This document shows, piece by piece, positions 26,439 through 39,789 of a stretch of 64,000 nt of DNA. The translations under genes were made by a program, and so were the position numbers. Source of the stretch: Temnothorax longispinosus (taxonomy: Eukaryota > Arthropoda > Insecta > Hymenoptera > Formicidae); the NCBI RefSeq assembly GCF_030848805.1, contig NC_092360.1, positions 11,160,001 to 11,224,000 of the forward strand, in the 5' to 3' direction. Under the pieces are notes generated by a model. It saw only the letters and a list, made by a program, of their open reading frames with translations, was not told where the DNA came from and searched no databases. How positions within the stretch are numbered: the stretch's first letter is position 1; the number at the start of each line of letters is the position of its first letter.

Positions 26439-28363
26439 CGTTTCAATTAGTGTATCATGTGTACACTTTATTTTGCTATGGAACGCAAATTGTCGCAAAC
26501 AGAAACCTTGGTTATTTTATTGGGCGAATAAAATGCTGCCTTATTGTAGCAACAAATCATGTTTTTACGTTTTCCGAAGAGCGGTCTGTGTGTCTCAACA
26601 CATGTCTCAACAACATTCTGGAACGCCGTTTAGATAGCGCTAATCATTCTTCCCCGAGCAATTGCAACATTGTAAACTCATTTGAATTGTTAATATAGGA
26701 ATACCGTATTTGACATGTAAGTTGTAACGTTGTATCGTTAGCCGCGATCCTATTATCTATCGTCACGAATATATAGACGCGGTCGCAGTAGAAAATCCTA
26801 ATCTATGGTCAGACACGCGCGACACGGAACGGCGTTATTCACGCGTGCGATCGGAGCACTGGCACACAGTACTGTTTATACGTATATTTTTATGTGTTTA
26901 CGGCCTAGCGCGTACACTCCGCGTGACAGTTAAAACGTTTTATACACGTGTCCCGATTCTCCAGCATGCTATCGATCTCGTCGCCGCGGCTATATTGCTG
27001 CCTCGACAGGGGAAATACCTCGGGCCGGGAGATATTTCTAACGCGTTTGTAAAGCAGCCTGGGCTGCTTCACGAGTATCGCTTCACAACGAGTATCATGT
27101 CATCGGTCATCTGAAAAGCGTATACGTTTCGAGATCTGATTCCTCGATAGCGAAAAATCTACAATAATAATTTCAAAACCATCTGTTATCGTAGAGAAAA
27201 TGTGACTCTCGTTCGTTTCAAAGCAAACATATATTTTTTTACTTAGAAAAATCTAAAGTTATACGTTTAGATAGCGGATATTTGAAAAATTAGCTGATAT
27301 CATTTTTAAATGTTAATTTCAGTATAATCACATATGTTAAAGGATGCGTTGGAATTTTGTGCAATTTTCATTTTGGGAAGCATTATGTATATCGCCGCAC
27401 GTGGAACTTATAGATAAAGACTTTGACTCGCGATGACGTCCACGATCAAGCGTAACAATTCGCAGCTAACTTTTGAACGGATCTGTCAATATAGACTCTT
27501 CGCCATTGCAAACCGGTTCTATTGCTGTATCGGTGAAACAGTGAAAATTTCTATAAACGTCGTATACCTACTTATCGATCGCTTAAAATTGACGTCAGCG
27601 TTCGTGTCTCAATTGTAAAATAATTATACAGATACAGATGCAGTTATGTGCATTTTCTGCAAATGTCGAGAATATTTAGATTTGCAGTTAAGACTTGTAA
27701 CATTCACAGTTTCATAGTTTGCAGGAATGATGCTCCATTTGTTAACTAATTGACGCATTAATTTATGTCTTTATTTAATTTTCATATTTTGCTAATTAAT
27801 GTCAATTGTAGCAAATAACGTATTTAGACGAATTTAAATTAATTATCATTGGTTTAATTAGCTGCATGCGTTGCATATTCTAAATCATGAAATGATTGAA
27901 ATAATTTTCGCTGATGATAACCTAACAGATTCTCGATAATCACATTGTGTTTCAGGAATACGTTTTTATGCAACAAATTGCCATTTACAAATTTTCAATG
28001 CGCTGAATTAGTATTCCGTAATTAAATAAATTTTATGTGTTTAATCTCATATTTTCGAAAAAACAATAAGTTGTCAGTGTTAATCGCGGTCGCATCTAAA
28101 TCATCATTCCGTGCTTGCTTTCCGTGCAAATAAATCGCGGAAAAAATACGGAGTATGATTTTGCAATAACGTGCATCTCGACGTATCTGTCGCAATGTCA
28201 AGACAGAATTTGTGTTATTGACAGGATATGATCGCTAGCTTTTAAAAACTAGGAGAGTTTGAAAATATTCAAATATGCTTGCGTTACAAATTTTGTCAAC
28301 AATACTTATACTTTGAAGTTTGTAGCTGATAAATTAATTTTAAAAAATAATATAAGGAAAGAC

Positions 28364-28365
<2 letters not shown>

Positions 28366-28412
<47 letters not shown>
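28366..28412. repeat. (GA)n microsatellite
   Basis: An uninterrupted AG run of about 23 units followed by GGGGAGGG. The Arg-Glu peptide read across it is an artefact. Confidence 0.95.
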
Positions 28413-28415
<3 letters not shown>

Positions 28416-31400
28416 AGGGTGGAGAGAAGCACTTTTATTATTTTTTGCTTAATTGTGTTTTAAAAAATATCTTTGATATTGTATTATTTTTTTACTGATC
28501 TTATCTCTTAATAGTAAAGAAACCGTTTTCTAATTAAGGTTAATGCGAGGAAACAGCTTTTGTCTTTGCAGCGCGATTATTATGGCCCGGGATCGATTAA
28601 TCTTGCACTGGGTATTATTGATAAAAATTACCGCGCGTTATAAAAATTAACGAGTCTTTTTATCTAATTGATCCATCGCTTTGCACTAATGACTAAGTAT
28701 TGTTGCGCCGCAATTGCGCCTGTAGAAATAATGCTTCGCGATCGTCGTATAATTCGAGCTGCTTCAATTTTAAATTCAATGAAATACTTGGGGACTGAAT
28801 AATGTCGCGTTATTACAGAACGAATACAATCGCCGGTGCAGTTATTCCGCCATTATGGAGATATATACGTCCTAGGTACATTGTTCTCTCAAATTATTAT
28901 TTGAAATATTAATGAGCCAGTCGCGTTACGCGAATTCACCAGGGACACCTTACGCAAATTCCCGATTACCGATTACCATGTATATCATAAAGAATCAAAG
29001 GTTCCACCATTCGTTACAATCTAAAGGATCGCGATAGTTTTCGTCCTAAATTCAAATTTCTAATATTGCTTTAATAAATCAATCGCCTCTCCGAGTCATA
29101 ATTTGTCGCATAAGAACGCCGCCTGTATATTTAGGGAAAAAATTATGTTATCCTTAAGAGAGAAAGAAAAATGAAGCATTTTAAAATACACATTCTGAAT
29201 GTTATTAGTTATTTATCTAATAAATCATTAGATCTTTATTCATTTCACACATTAGGTCGTCTTCTAGCATTCTTCTTTTAAGTACACTTTTTATAAGAAG
29301 CCTAGGACAATTTTTAAATAACTCAGCACGAAGGAACAAAAATGATCCTACGCAATTGTCATGCAGATCGCGTATTGTCGATTCGTCTTATGGATAGGAT
29401 CCATCTTCCCATAGAGATACTGAAGAATCACGTTAAGAGCGTCGGAAACGTGAGCTGTCGGAAACTTCCGTTCGAAAGTTTATGGCCGGGGACAAATAGA
29501 ATATTAAAAAGTAGAATATAAGAGATAAAAAGAAGAAGTGACATCTTTATTATAGTACGTTTTCCTCAAGGATCTCTTTGATAAAAAGAGTATTGTCACT
29601 TTTCGCTAAAGATATATGAAGCCATATTGTTACTTTGATAATATTTCAAAACGAAGACTATATAATAATGTAATACGATAAAATATTAATTATAAAAAAT
29701 AGATGCAAGAAAAGAAGGAAAAGAAAAAAATTACGATGAAGTCTATGTTTATCTGCAAAGGATATTGACAATATTGTTATCTGTTAGAAATAAAAAACAT
29801 CTCTATAGTTACAGTTATAATAATTATGGAAAAATTTATTTATAGAAAAGTGTACTAGAATTTTATTAAATTGGTTACGTATCAATATCGTAACAAATTA
29901 AAATTAATTAATAAAAATTCATTAAAACTCTTTTTAAAATTGAGCTTTGTTGTTACATATTCAGAGCATCTTGCATTTATTCCTTATCTTTTTTTATATC
30001 CTAATCTTGACTCCACATCAAAAACTTGCGGCGAGAACATCGCAAGATTAATGCCTCCGCATGACGTATACGCGCGTATAGTGCCGGCAATTAGAATAGC
30101 AATTTTATTCTCGCTGGGGAATAGCACGCGCGAGGCCGCGTCGTTGGCGATTCGCGTCAATGTCCACCGAGGCACGACCCCTCAGTAATTTATAGCTGAA
30201 ACGGAAGAATTGTAAATTGCGGTTGTAGTTGAAAATCCGCACGGCCATCACCGAAGCGCGATATCGGCCTGCAATTTGCGTCCTGCTGTGACCTGTCGTG
30301 TACTGGGTGTCCAGTTATATTGTGCCCTGGAGATTTTATATCTTCCGGTTAATTTTACTTGAAAAACTCATATGCATTTAATTTTCATTTCTGTTACGAG
30401 CCTTTGAAACATGAACTGAAAATGGCGTAATTGCTAGTTTAACTTTTCATAATACAGAGTAGGAAAATTGCGATACTATCATGATGTAGATAAATATAGC
30501 CGTAATTTATGTATATGCTTGTAGTTCTTTATTGAAATTGTGTTAGTCTTGACACTCTTTTAAAATGGGGTCGTCGTTAGAATACACGAAGATCTCTGAA
30601 AGTCGTTTTGCTCAATTTTTATGTTCGTAGACGTAAAAGCGTGATGTAAAATTGAAGAGCCCTGTTCTCTGGCGATAAATGTGGTTGTTTTATTGTCGTA
30701 TCATATTACATGAATCGAACGCAATAAAAGGTTCGGTGGATCAGATGTTCAGTTTTGATACAAAATATAAAGTGAACATACGGACGGATAAAATAAATAT
30801 GCGAGATGGAATATTTTAGCGGATTTTCTGTAAGGGGCGTTAAAAATGTTGCGCCGTTCTTCATGTTTTACTTTTGTACTTTTTCACGTTCCCTAGATGG
30901 AAAAAATTGTGCATTCAAGCTGAACGCGAACATCTTTCTTGAACATTAAAATATCTATGGTATTTTGCATAAAATAAATTACTACAATTCAGAGATTTAA
31001 AAAATATAAATATACTTGTAAATAATATATAAAAATATTTAAAATAAATAAGTTTTTTTTTATTTTTTTTATTTTTAAAAAATTGCGTTTTAAACAAAAA
31101 ATTCTATAACAGAAAAACAGTACAAATTTGTTGATATATACATGATATTTTTAAGTCAAAAACACGAAGATTTCTAAACTGTCATAAAAACTGTCATGAA
31201 ATTGTTAGGCACCCTATGTATCAATTTCATTACCAGTGCATTATAACTTGATAGCAGTCCGTAATTCATACCGTTGCGCGACCACATTATTTTTCCGAAT
31301 AGACGAATTCCGAATTATCGATCCCAAGTTACACGGATAATAATTCATGATCTGTAGCAAGGCGATGCGATTCACCACCTGCCTCTGTATATTCATTAGG

Positions 31401-31894
31401 ATTGGATTATATCATAGGTATATATCATTAGGATATCAATCTGCGTGATTTTATATTGCGTGTTGCTAGTATTTAATTTTGCATGCACATGTTTAATTGG
31501 ATCATAATTTACCTCTAAAATGTAACAATCCGTCAATAGCACATTTTCAGTAATACCCTCTTACTTATCGTAGCTCTTTTTCAGAAAGAGAGATGCTGCC
31601 TTGGTCTTAAGTTGTGAAGAGGCCACAAAAACTTCTTTTACTCTATTACAAAAAATGTACGAACGGATAAACCATTAGTGAAGTACTTTAGAATTTTCAA
31701 AGAATTTTAATTAAAATTATTAAATATTATGTAAAGAGAATTTCGCGCGCGATTATGCGGCAGATTAATTTTTGTGGGATTTATGATGATTTTAATTAAA
31801 AGCAATCGCATCACACACAAAAAGTGTGTAGTAATAGTTGTGGCTACTTTTAATTAAAACTTGACAGGTATAATATATAGTAAAAGAAAGTTAC

Positions 31895-32045
31895 ATTCAC
31901 TGGATAAAATATCATGCGAGTTCTCTTACATTATTATTATGGAAAACAGTTCTGAGGAAAAAACATTTTAAAATTCACTAGATAAAATATCATGTGAGTT
32001 CTCTTACATTATTATGGAAAACAGTTCTGACGAAAAACATTTTTA
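31895..32045. repeat. Tandem duplication, 2 copies of about 75 bp
   Basis: Copy 1 (31895-31972) and copy 2 (31973-32045) share ATAAAATATCATG and AGTTCTCTTACATTATTA, then ATGGAAAACAGTTCTGA. They differ by a few substitutions and small indels, including one ATT unit. This is a recent local duplication with no visible function. Confidence 0.92.
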
Positions 32046-33354
32046 TGGTCACTTTTACTACTTTATAAAACTAAAATGGAACATAAAGTTAAAAGCAAAT
32101 ATCAAATATTAGTAAATTTAGTATTTCAGTTTCATTAAGTGTAACTAATTGGATACATTATTTTATTACTTATAAACGTTTATTACATATAAAAGTTTAT
32201 TTATATTAAATTCTTAACATTTTAATAATGTGAACTGTTTTATTATCTTTCATTCGCACACGAATAAATTCACATAATGCGTCAGTTCATCATAAAATAA
32301 AATTATAACATATGGTACGTTAAGAAATTAAAATTACACAAAATGAAGATAGAATTAAACGTCGAAAAATTAATTAACAATTGTGGGATTTATTTAGCTA
32401 CTAGTTTATGAAGGTAAAAGTTATAGAATATATAAGGGTTGCTTGCATGCCTTACGTCATCGGAGCGACTTGTGTACTCGCCCGCGTACTCGTTGCAAAC
32501 TGGAAACTTCATTCGCAACTTCAAAGGAGAAAATTGTTTCGTTTTACTTGAACGCAATCCGCGTACTCTGGTGCGGTAGCACTCGGTAGCGTGAGACTTT
32601 TTCGTTTATGTTGAGGCACTTTGATTTGCTTCTCGAAAGTTTGTTCGCGCTATTCCGCACCCATTTTGCTTCCTAATTCGCCCGCGCAGTCCGATAATGT
32701 GCACGGAGAGTAAATTTGCAGGGCAAATGTATCTTACTGATTAACGCTTTTGCGATAAGACAACCGCGTACCGATAGTACCAGCGTTATTATTTAGCGAG
32801 AAACAATACGGGGAATAGCTCTCTGGACTTGCGCTAAATGTATTATAAAGCATTTTTATTACAAAATCGTTTCGGTTAATATAATTGTAATTCGATTATA
32901 TCAATATTCCTTTTATTGATTATATTAATATCCCTTTTATTTGATTCTATCAATATTCCTTTTATATCTTTTTTTAACAGATACGTGATGGTATACATAT
33001 ATGACCTATATCTTTTTCTAATTTATAGGTAATGACAAACAAAAAGTATTTCTTGAAATAAACTTCCGGAATGCAATTGGATAACAAAATATTTAAACCC
33101 ATACGGACTTTTTTCTCAAAATTTTAATTCGATGCTTAATATTTTTTTAAATATTAAATTCAATATAAAGTATTAAAAAGATATAAATAATAGATATTTC
33201 CGAGAAAAAGATTTACTTTAAATTTGTCGAGAAATTCAGCATAAAATTAAAGTCAATTAAGGCCTTCAGTTTTAATTCGGCATTAAATTAAAGTCGAAGA
33301 ATTTTTTATCATTTATTTCTCTTGAAAAATGTGTGTATGCGCTGTAAGGATATA
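32046..33354. other. AT-rich non-coding DNA
   Basis: A degenerate tandem around ATATTCCTTTTAT occurs at about 32900-32965. A brief GC-richer patch lies at 32450-32700. No gene is supported. Confidence 0.5.
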
Positions 33355-33872
33355 GGGCCGATTCACCACCTCCGATTAATATAACTTGATCCTCCGATTA
33401 AACTCACTCTTCGTCTCTTTCCATTTCTACCAATGTAGATTAACTTTAATCGCGGTTTAATTTACTTTTTTCTTTTTCTAGTTTTTAAAATTAGAAAAAG
33501 ATAAAAGGTAAGTTCAACCAAGATCAAAGTTAATCTGCATTAGAATAGTAGAAATAGATATAAAGGGGACAGTTAGAAAGAGATTATGAAGAGTGAGTTT
33601 AATCGGAGGATCAAGTTATTGGAAGACTGTGAAATCGACTCTAAAAGGCCGGTATTCATAGTCGGTTCTTATTTTAAATCCATTTTAAGTAATGTCTTAA
33701 GATGCCAATATACGGTTCTGTGATTGGTTCATAACATCTTAAGATCGTACTTAAAAAGGTCTTAAATATAAAGATTCGACTATGAATACCGGTCTAAGAG
33801 GGACAGTTAGAAAGAGATAAAGAGTGAGTTTAATCGGAGAATCAAGTTGATCAGAGACTGTGAAATTGGCCC
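33355..33872. mobile_element. Nested MITEs: outer element interrupted by an inner one
   Basis: The outer left end (GGGCCGATTCACC at 33355, then TTGATCCTCCGATTAAACTC) has two diverged reverse-complement partners on the right: copy A at about 33564-33642 and copy B at 33797-33872, the latter ending in GGCCC. Between the two right-hand copies sits the inner palindromic element at 33647-33794. The second partner means this is not a simple insertion but an insertion plus duplication, or two related elements side by side. No transposase ORF is present. Confidence 0.8.
33647..33794. mobile_element. Inner MITE with TATTCATAGTCG ends, about 148 bp
   Basis: The ends are GGCCGGTATTCATAGTCG and, on the other strand, GACCGGTATTCATAGTCG. 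Internal segments around TCTTAAGAT also pair. TAA occurs just outside the right end (33795-33797) and two bases outside the left end (33642-33644), so a TAA target duplication as in PIF/Harbinger elements is possible but not exact. The inverted-repeat structure is clear; the superfamily is tentative. Confidence 0.8.
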
Positions 33873-36800
33873 ATTAGACTCCGTTTATAAACATGTAATA
33901 TTTCTGGTAATTATATATTATTTTACTATTATATTATTAGTTATTTTAGTTAATATTTCAGCTGGATATATTTGTAAACCATTCTCAATTTTAATTGATT
34001 ATTAATAATAATAACATTTATAATCAAAATGTAAACGCGATAATAATAATGGAGGATAATATTTTTTAAAATGTAATTAATATTAATATCGGGATAATGC
34101 TTTGAAATTCCATCCAATCGCTACATTGGCAACGCATCCTAAAATAAAACTATTTTATATAATACCTATCATATAAAATTTTATTCGTCTTTTGACTATG
34201 AAAAGTGCATTTTTTTCGTTTACACGTAAAGTTGTAGACGCTTTGATAGTATTTTTTTGTTTCTCGCGAAAGAGAAATCGACTGCTTAGAAATAAACAAA
34301 ATCTTACGTCCGATTTCATACGCAGACTTCACTGAGCTAATCAACTTGCGTGTCGCTCGCTACGGAAGCTTAGTTTTTTTAGGTCAACGGAGTGCGTGGT
34401 CAGGTCGCGTTTATCACCGGCTGCGACTCAATTCGTCTTCTTTAGACCGAAACTCGAGGATTATTAAAATTGCATGTACGTGTACACGGGCATGTGCAAT
34501 CGCGTTGAGAATAATCAGGCAACGATGCAAAGTAATTTTGAGTAAACACTTCGGGCGAGAAAGCGAATTGATATAGCGCTTCATTATTTTGCTGGTCGGC
34601 CCAGCAGGGCATTCCATGAAACGCCCAAGCTTGCTTGATTAATCATCGTAGCGTATAACGTGCCACGCAAATATAACGAATGAGAATAGCGAAAGCACAA
34701 CGAACACTGATGTGTACATTATCATGTCATCGTGTTATACTTGGCGATCATACATATTGCCATTTCCAGCTTATAACACTCTACACGAGAACGATATATA
34801 TAGAGATAAAAAACTCGCATCTACCATTTTCTAAAAGTTGAAAATGGCTCTTACACGTGCAGACATTTCGGACGAATTTTATTGGCTTTTTTGTTTCACG
34901 AGTTTGAAATATGATTGATTTTGTGCTGAACGAAAGTACAGCAAGCTACAGTAAATGCAAGACTATAAATTATTCAAAAAGACTGCGAGGTACGCGACAC
35001 GAGTTTTGCTTCTGTGATTGTATAATATGCATACGCGCATGCACCTTTGTGCTGTTCAGTAACGCAATCCGCGTGACAGAATTCACGGTTGCAACAGGAT
35101 CGAGGCAGCACGTTGCTATCGCTTTAATATTCGAAGCTGCCCATGGCCCGTCACTCGGATTATTTGTCTTCCCTCCATTTTCGTGCTGGCGCACCATTGT
35201 GCACCATAACTATGTTAACGTTGTCCACGACACACGAGCGAAGCGCCCATTAGCTAACACCGCCGCGCCGCGATCTTGGCATTATATCGTCGTTTTCATT
35301 GTCTCCGTTCGGTCGGTCGTTTCGGTTCGCGAAAGGGCACCGCCATTAGAATGATAGTACATAAATTCACCGCTCATTATGCTGTTGTGCGCCCCTTAGT
35401 CCGCACATTGCTCACGTGCGCAATTAGGCTACTTAACTATGAACGGCATTAGCGAGATTTCCCGCACGCTCGACATCACAAGAGGTATGCACCGCAACCA
35501 TTCACGGTTATGTACAGTTATGTATGATCTTTTGTGTCGCGAAAATAACAACAGATCGCTAAAACAGTCGATGCAGTGGTGAGATACCTATGTATTATTT
35601 TATGGGTATTAGCGATATTTTCTCGGTTTACTTTTGTATTACAATTATTATAAACTGAACAATTATTTAACAAAGTATCGCTGCTTGAATATCGCTTATT
35701 GTTACATTATTTAGTGATATTTTTTTTATAATAAAGCCGCTTGCACTTTTTTTATATTAAAAAGATTTCTAATTGTTATACTTTTTATTGGAAAAAAAAA
35801 CCGGTGAATCACATTGCTCGACTATGTGCATAAAGTCGGATGGATTAGACGCTCATTTGTTGAAATCTTGAAGAATTGGTCCAGGATTAAATTTCACACT
35901 GTCGTCGTTAATAAAACAAAATCCGCAAAGTCTTTAAGGAGGACACATCGTTGAAACTCTCCTCGCCGTACTTTCCAGGGAAACGTACCCGTGGTATTGC
36001 CAGGAAATTTTAATGAAACTGCCCCACGGTACTTTTACTAGGCCAGAGGCTTCAGCGGCGCGCGTACAATAACGGCCTTCAGAAAGTTTTTGAGGGCGAG
36101 AAGCAATACTCCTAAGAAATTTTTCATCGCTGCGGCTCCACGACGACGAAGTTCGGTAAATAAAAACGAAGAGTAGGGCCGGCGTTTGGTCGCATCGACA
36201 ATATAAGCGCCGTCGCGACGGTATTACGCTTGGTGAATAAGAAGTTTCTTATATCTCGAAGCACGGAATTGCTCTCTAATTACTTTTGTACATTTTAAAC
36301 ATTTATACATTTATGTATTTCTGTATAGGTACAGTTGACCGCGATATGTTTCAATCGTCGAAATTCAGCACAAAAACTATAGAGACGACGACGTGAAATT
36401 ATTAATTCTCAGTCTAATTTCGCCACCTTTGAAGTCTTAATGAGCGAATGGCTAGATATCATGACACAGTTAAGTTTTATTTAAAATTAAAGCCGCAGCC
36501 ACGTAGGACAAAGTTAATTATGTTTCAGGTTTTGTAATTAACTAATCAAATATGGATATTTTGGATGTGTCACAAAATGTAGGGATTAATCTGCGTGTTG
36601 GCATCGTCTAATTTGTCATAATTTTGCAAATTAATTTTCATACCTTTGTTACATAACTCATATTTCTTTTTTCACAAAAGCCAAATTGCGACAGTGCAAT
36701 GTAAGGACGAGAATACTAAAATGTAGGAATATATCTTTGAATATAAAAGAGAAGATTAAAAAAGAAAAGCTGTAGCTCGAATATATTCCACAAAAATAAG

Positions 36801-37075
36801 ACGTAATTTTATTTGAAAATTATACATCTCCTTTAGTTTTACGATTGTCTTGACTTCTGTAATATTTTTGAATTGCAAGGAATACATCGATGACAGATCT
36901 CCGAATTGTGATTTTATCAGCATGATATGTACGATTGCAATGACTGATATTTGCTCGATCGAACTTTCCGTCTCGGGGCAATATTATCGCGATATCGTTT
37001 TCCAGCACTTAGCACTTTACAGTCGAAGCCATAAATTGCATGTCGTAACGTTTACACATGGTAGCGACACTTTAA
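33873..37075. other. Non-coding DNA
   Basis: AT-rich with a CpG-richer part at about 34990-35520 and 35930-36230. Reading frames here, including one of 147 codons at 34911, show no family motif. Nothing else is supported. Confidence 0.5.
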
Positions 37076-37183
37076 CTCGCCTACGCCACAAAAGTAGTTT
37101 TATAGCCAAGTGCGCTATATTAATAATAGACATTGCCATTATTAATAGCGTACTTGGCTATAAAATCGCTTCTACGTGGCGAG
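37076..37183. repeat. Pre-miRNA-sized imperfect hairpin
   Basis: The core arms at 37098-37127 and 37138-37165 share TTTTATAGCCAAGT, CGCTAT and TAATAAT in inverted order, with a 10-base loop (37128-37137). Weaker pairing extends outward to about 37076 and 37183 (CTCGCC with GGCGAG). The size and single bulge resemble a microRNA precursor, but I do not recognise the arms as a known insect miRNA, and a small MITE would look the same. Confidence 0.75.
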
Positions 37184-37556
37184 AAAAACTACCCGCCTGT
37201 TCTGTTCCGTCCATGCATTTCGTGACGAATTACCACCGTGAAAATTGCAGAAATGAGGACGTGAAATTCCTTTTTGATTTGCCACTGCAAATATTGCGAC
37301 CTTTACAAGCGATCGATAGCTACGTATGGTCAAATATCTATTTTAGGTACTGCTCTTCCCTGGCAGTATCGCGTTACGTGTTTACACAGTTGAGTAACAA
37401 GCCCGTGTCTGCGAGAGCGACATGGAGACAAATTATTCGAGAAAAAAAAAAACGGCGCCAAAGATCAACTTATATGTCGCATGAGAAAAGGAGCCTAAAT
37501 TTAAAAAATAAATATATATGTAGGTAGTATAACATTTTATACAAGTTATTCTTATA

Positions 37557-37773
37557 CATTGCAAAATCCAAGTGTGTTATTTTTACACGCATAAATAACG
37601 TCTAAAAATAACACATTTTAACTGAAGCTCTTTTTACATGTTTCTTACGTCATTTAACACGTTTAATCGTATTAAAAAAGTTGATACATTCAGTCGTTAA
37701 ATGGCGTGATTTAAAACGGCAAGAAATGTATAAAAAGAGCTTCAGCTAAAATAACACCCTTCGATTTGCAGTA
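37557..37773. mobile_element. TA-flanked MITE related to the 21.1-kb element
   Basis: The left end is CATTGCAAAATCCAAGTGTG after TA (37555-37556). The right end, read on the other strand, is TACTGCAAATCGAAGGGTG before TA (37774-37775). The arms share GTGTTATTTT and CTGAAGCTCTTTTTA, and the left arm has about 37 extra bases. The tips resemble those at 21091-21349, so the two belong to one Tc1/mariner-like MITE family of different age. There is no ORF. Confidence 0.8.
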
Positions 37774-37775
37774 TA

Positions 37776-38039
37776 GACTTCATTTCTTTTCGTGGTATTA
37801 ATTTACCTAATTTTAAGTCTTCTTCTATTTTCTCTGATGATAATCTAATGATAAGGAATAGAATGATCTACAAATAAATGACAAAAATAGTTAAAACAAT
37901 TAGATGAAAGATAAAAGCCGACAATCTCAGAATACCCTAGACGTCCCGTATCCTCTTTTATTCATCTATACCTTCCAATTCGGACAAGTCTATTCATCTA
38001 ATTCTAAAATATCTAAATGAGACAAGTCGAGTCACGTCG
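37776..38039. other. Non-coding DNA between MITE and CpG-rich patch
   Basis: AT-rich sequence with no gene or repeat that I can support. Confidence 0.5.
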
Positions 38040-38670
38040 AATATCGTCGTCCTTACATTCGCCATTGTACCGAAAGCGGTGAGCGTCCGATACACTTAAT
38101 CTACTCGCATTGGCGGTACAACGTTTCGTTAAAAGGGACAGTCAGTCCGCGGATAATGCGGAAACGTCGTCGCGAGCACAATGGGCCACGGCCACTGTAG
38201 AATAGTGTAGAACAAACGAGGGAAAGACAAAAGAGGCCGCGCACGGACGCACCACGGATCGTTTTCTCCTCGTACAAGCGCGCAAAACTGTGTCGTGCGC
38301 CGCGGCACGTTTCGCGTGGACGACAATGCGACTATATGCGACGCGTGTGATGCGGATGTCAATGCGAACCGCCAATGCAACCGCCGATGCAACGACGTGG
38401 CGCGGCCGGACGTTCCGGTGTTAATTCTTTGTGGTCGCCGGCGCTAAAGGCACCAGATCGGTCGCGCGATAATGTCAGTTGCGCTATAAATATTCTTCAC
38501 GTGCGCGTTTGTCACGTACAGGATCAACGGTTGCAGATGTATTCCGTTGTACGCGAGGCGCAGCAGCCGTCGCTGCTTTTGCGAGTTCCGGCGAGATCCT
38601 CGTGATTGAAATTCATGCACGATTGTACGTGTATAGTCCTAAAGTTTGCAGCAGTCGCGACGGTCGTGAA
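38040..38670. promoter_or_regulatory. CpG-rich patch of unknown function
   Basis: The stretch is GC- and CpG-rich, with a short irregular repeat of AATGC/GATGC-type units near 38349-38395. Open frames on both strands are short and Arg-rich. No initiator with a following donor was found. It could be an enhancer, an alternative promoter or part of a non-coding exon. A perfect palindrome, TATGGAAAGCT/AGCTTTCCATA, lies just after it at about 38689-38713. Confidence 0.25.
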
Positions 38671-38713
38671 TAATTATAATAATAATATTATGGAAAGCTC
38701 TTAGCTTTCCATA

Positions 38714-39789
38714 AAATAAATTGATTATAAAATAAATGGGAGCGTTTACTTTCAATGCTTTTATCAGATTTCCATAATGATAGTCATAAAATAAATTGAA
38801 ACGTCTTTTATTATGAAGAGACGTAACGATGTTACGTAGGGGTGCAATATTTTCACCGTACTTTAAAGTAATAAAAATGTTTTTTAATAAAAATCTTTGT
38901 TGCCATTATCTCGTGCATTAGAACGATTTGTGAAACTTGAATGAAAATTTATTTGAAGATTGAATCACTTCCTCTTTATCATTCCCCTTCATAATAGAGC
39001 AGTTAATAGAATAATTATTGTAATGAATGACTTCCTAATGATAACGGTTAACCATTATCACCGCGAGGTTATTGCATTCGTGACCTTACAGTTTTACTTT
39101 TTTATAAGTACTGTCGTTGAAATTCGCTCTTAATGATGTCTCTAACAATAAGAGGAATACAACTGTGGGGTCAAATATGTTAATTCTTTAGTAGCAATCT
39201 CGTTTAATTGCCGAGTTTGCGAATAGCAAACGTAACAAGAAAGTAAGAAGTGAGTTTATTAGCAATTATAATCTCCCTGCCATTCCGAGCCCCAGCGCTA
39301 GCTTCTTCCTCGCATCGTTATCTGTTGCTGTTAAGGAACACCATCACGAAATAGTCACCAGATACGGATTATAAAAATCGATGACGCAATTTTTTTCAGG
39401 CAAATTTTCTCAATTTATTTACCGAAGTTCCGAGAGATCAAATTCTTAAAACACAAATGCAAAGAGAAAAGGTACATCAGCAACTATAATATCTCCTTCG
39501 CATCTGGAGCACGATCGATAAATTCCTTCTGGCGAGATTCGTCGCGGGTTTCTCTATAGGTCGTTAAAACTTGCAGCGAAAGAACCTTCCTACGATTAAT
39601 ATACAGTGAATGTGTGTGTCTACCATCTCTTAGCAACAGTTTAAAGCGTTCGCCAAGATGAAGAGAGAGAGAAAGACGGGCATGTAATTTCTTCTCGAAC
39701 GAGAACTTTGGAGTTTGCGAATGCGGCGCATTAACTCGAGTAGCGGTTTGCCATGGAATAATCGACGACTCTCCCGAAACTCGAGCACG
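38714..39789. other. Non-coding DNA
   Basis: No coding, repeat or RNA feature is supported. The 104-codon minus-strand frame at 39484-39798 has no family motif. Confidence 0.5.

Larger units (their letters stand above)
24103..31894. other. Long non-coding stretch with microsatellites
   Basis: It holds a TG run at about 24589-24602, a CA run at 24770-24791, a TA run at 26399-26435 and a GA run at 28366-28412. A perfect short palindrome around AAGCAGCC/GGCTGCTT lies at about 27052-27069. No ORF shows family motifs. No exon of the calcium sensor gene can be recognised here. Confidence 0.5.

Noticed and set aside
36850..37527. 225-codon plus-strand ORF
   Set aside because: It runs straight through an inverted repeat, has no recognisable domain and no support from splice signals or neighbours.
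38689..38713. Perfect palindrome TATGGAAAGCT/AGCTTTCCATA, considered as a terminator
   Set aside because: Rho-independent terminators do not apply to a eukaryotic gene and no transcript end is evident here.
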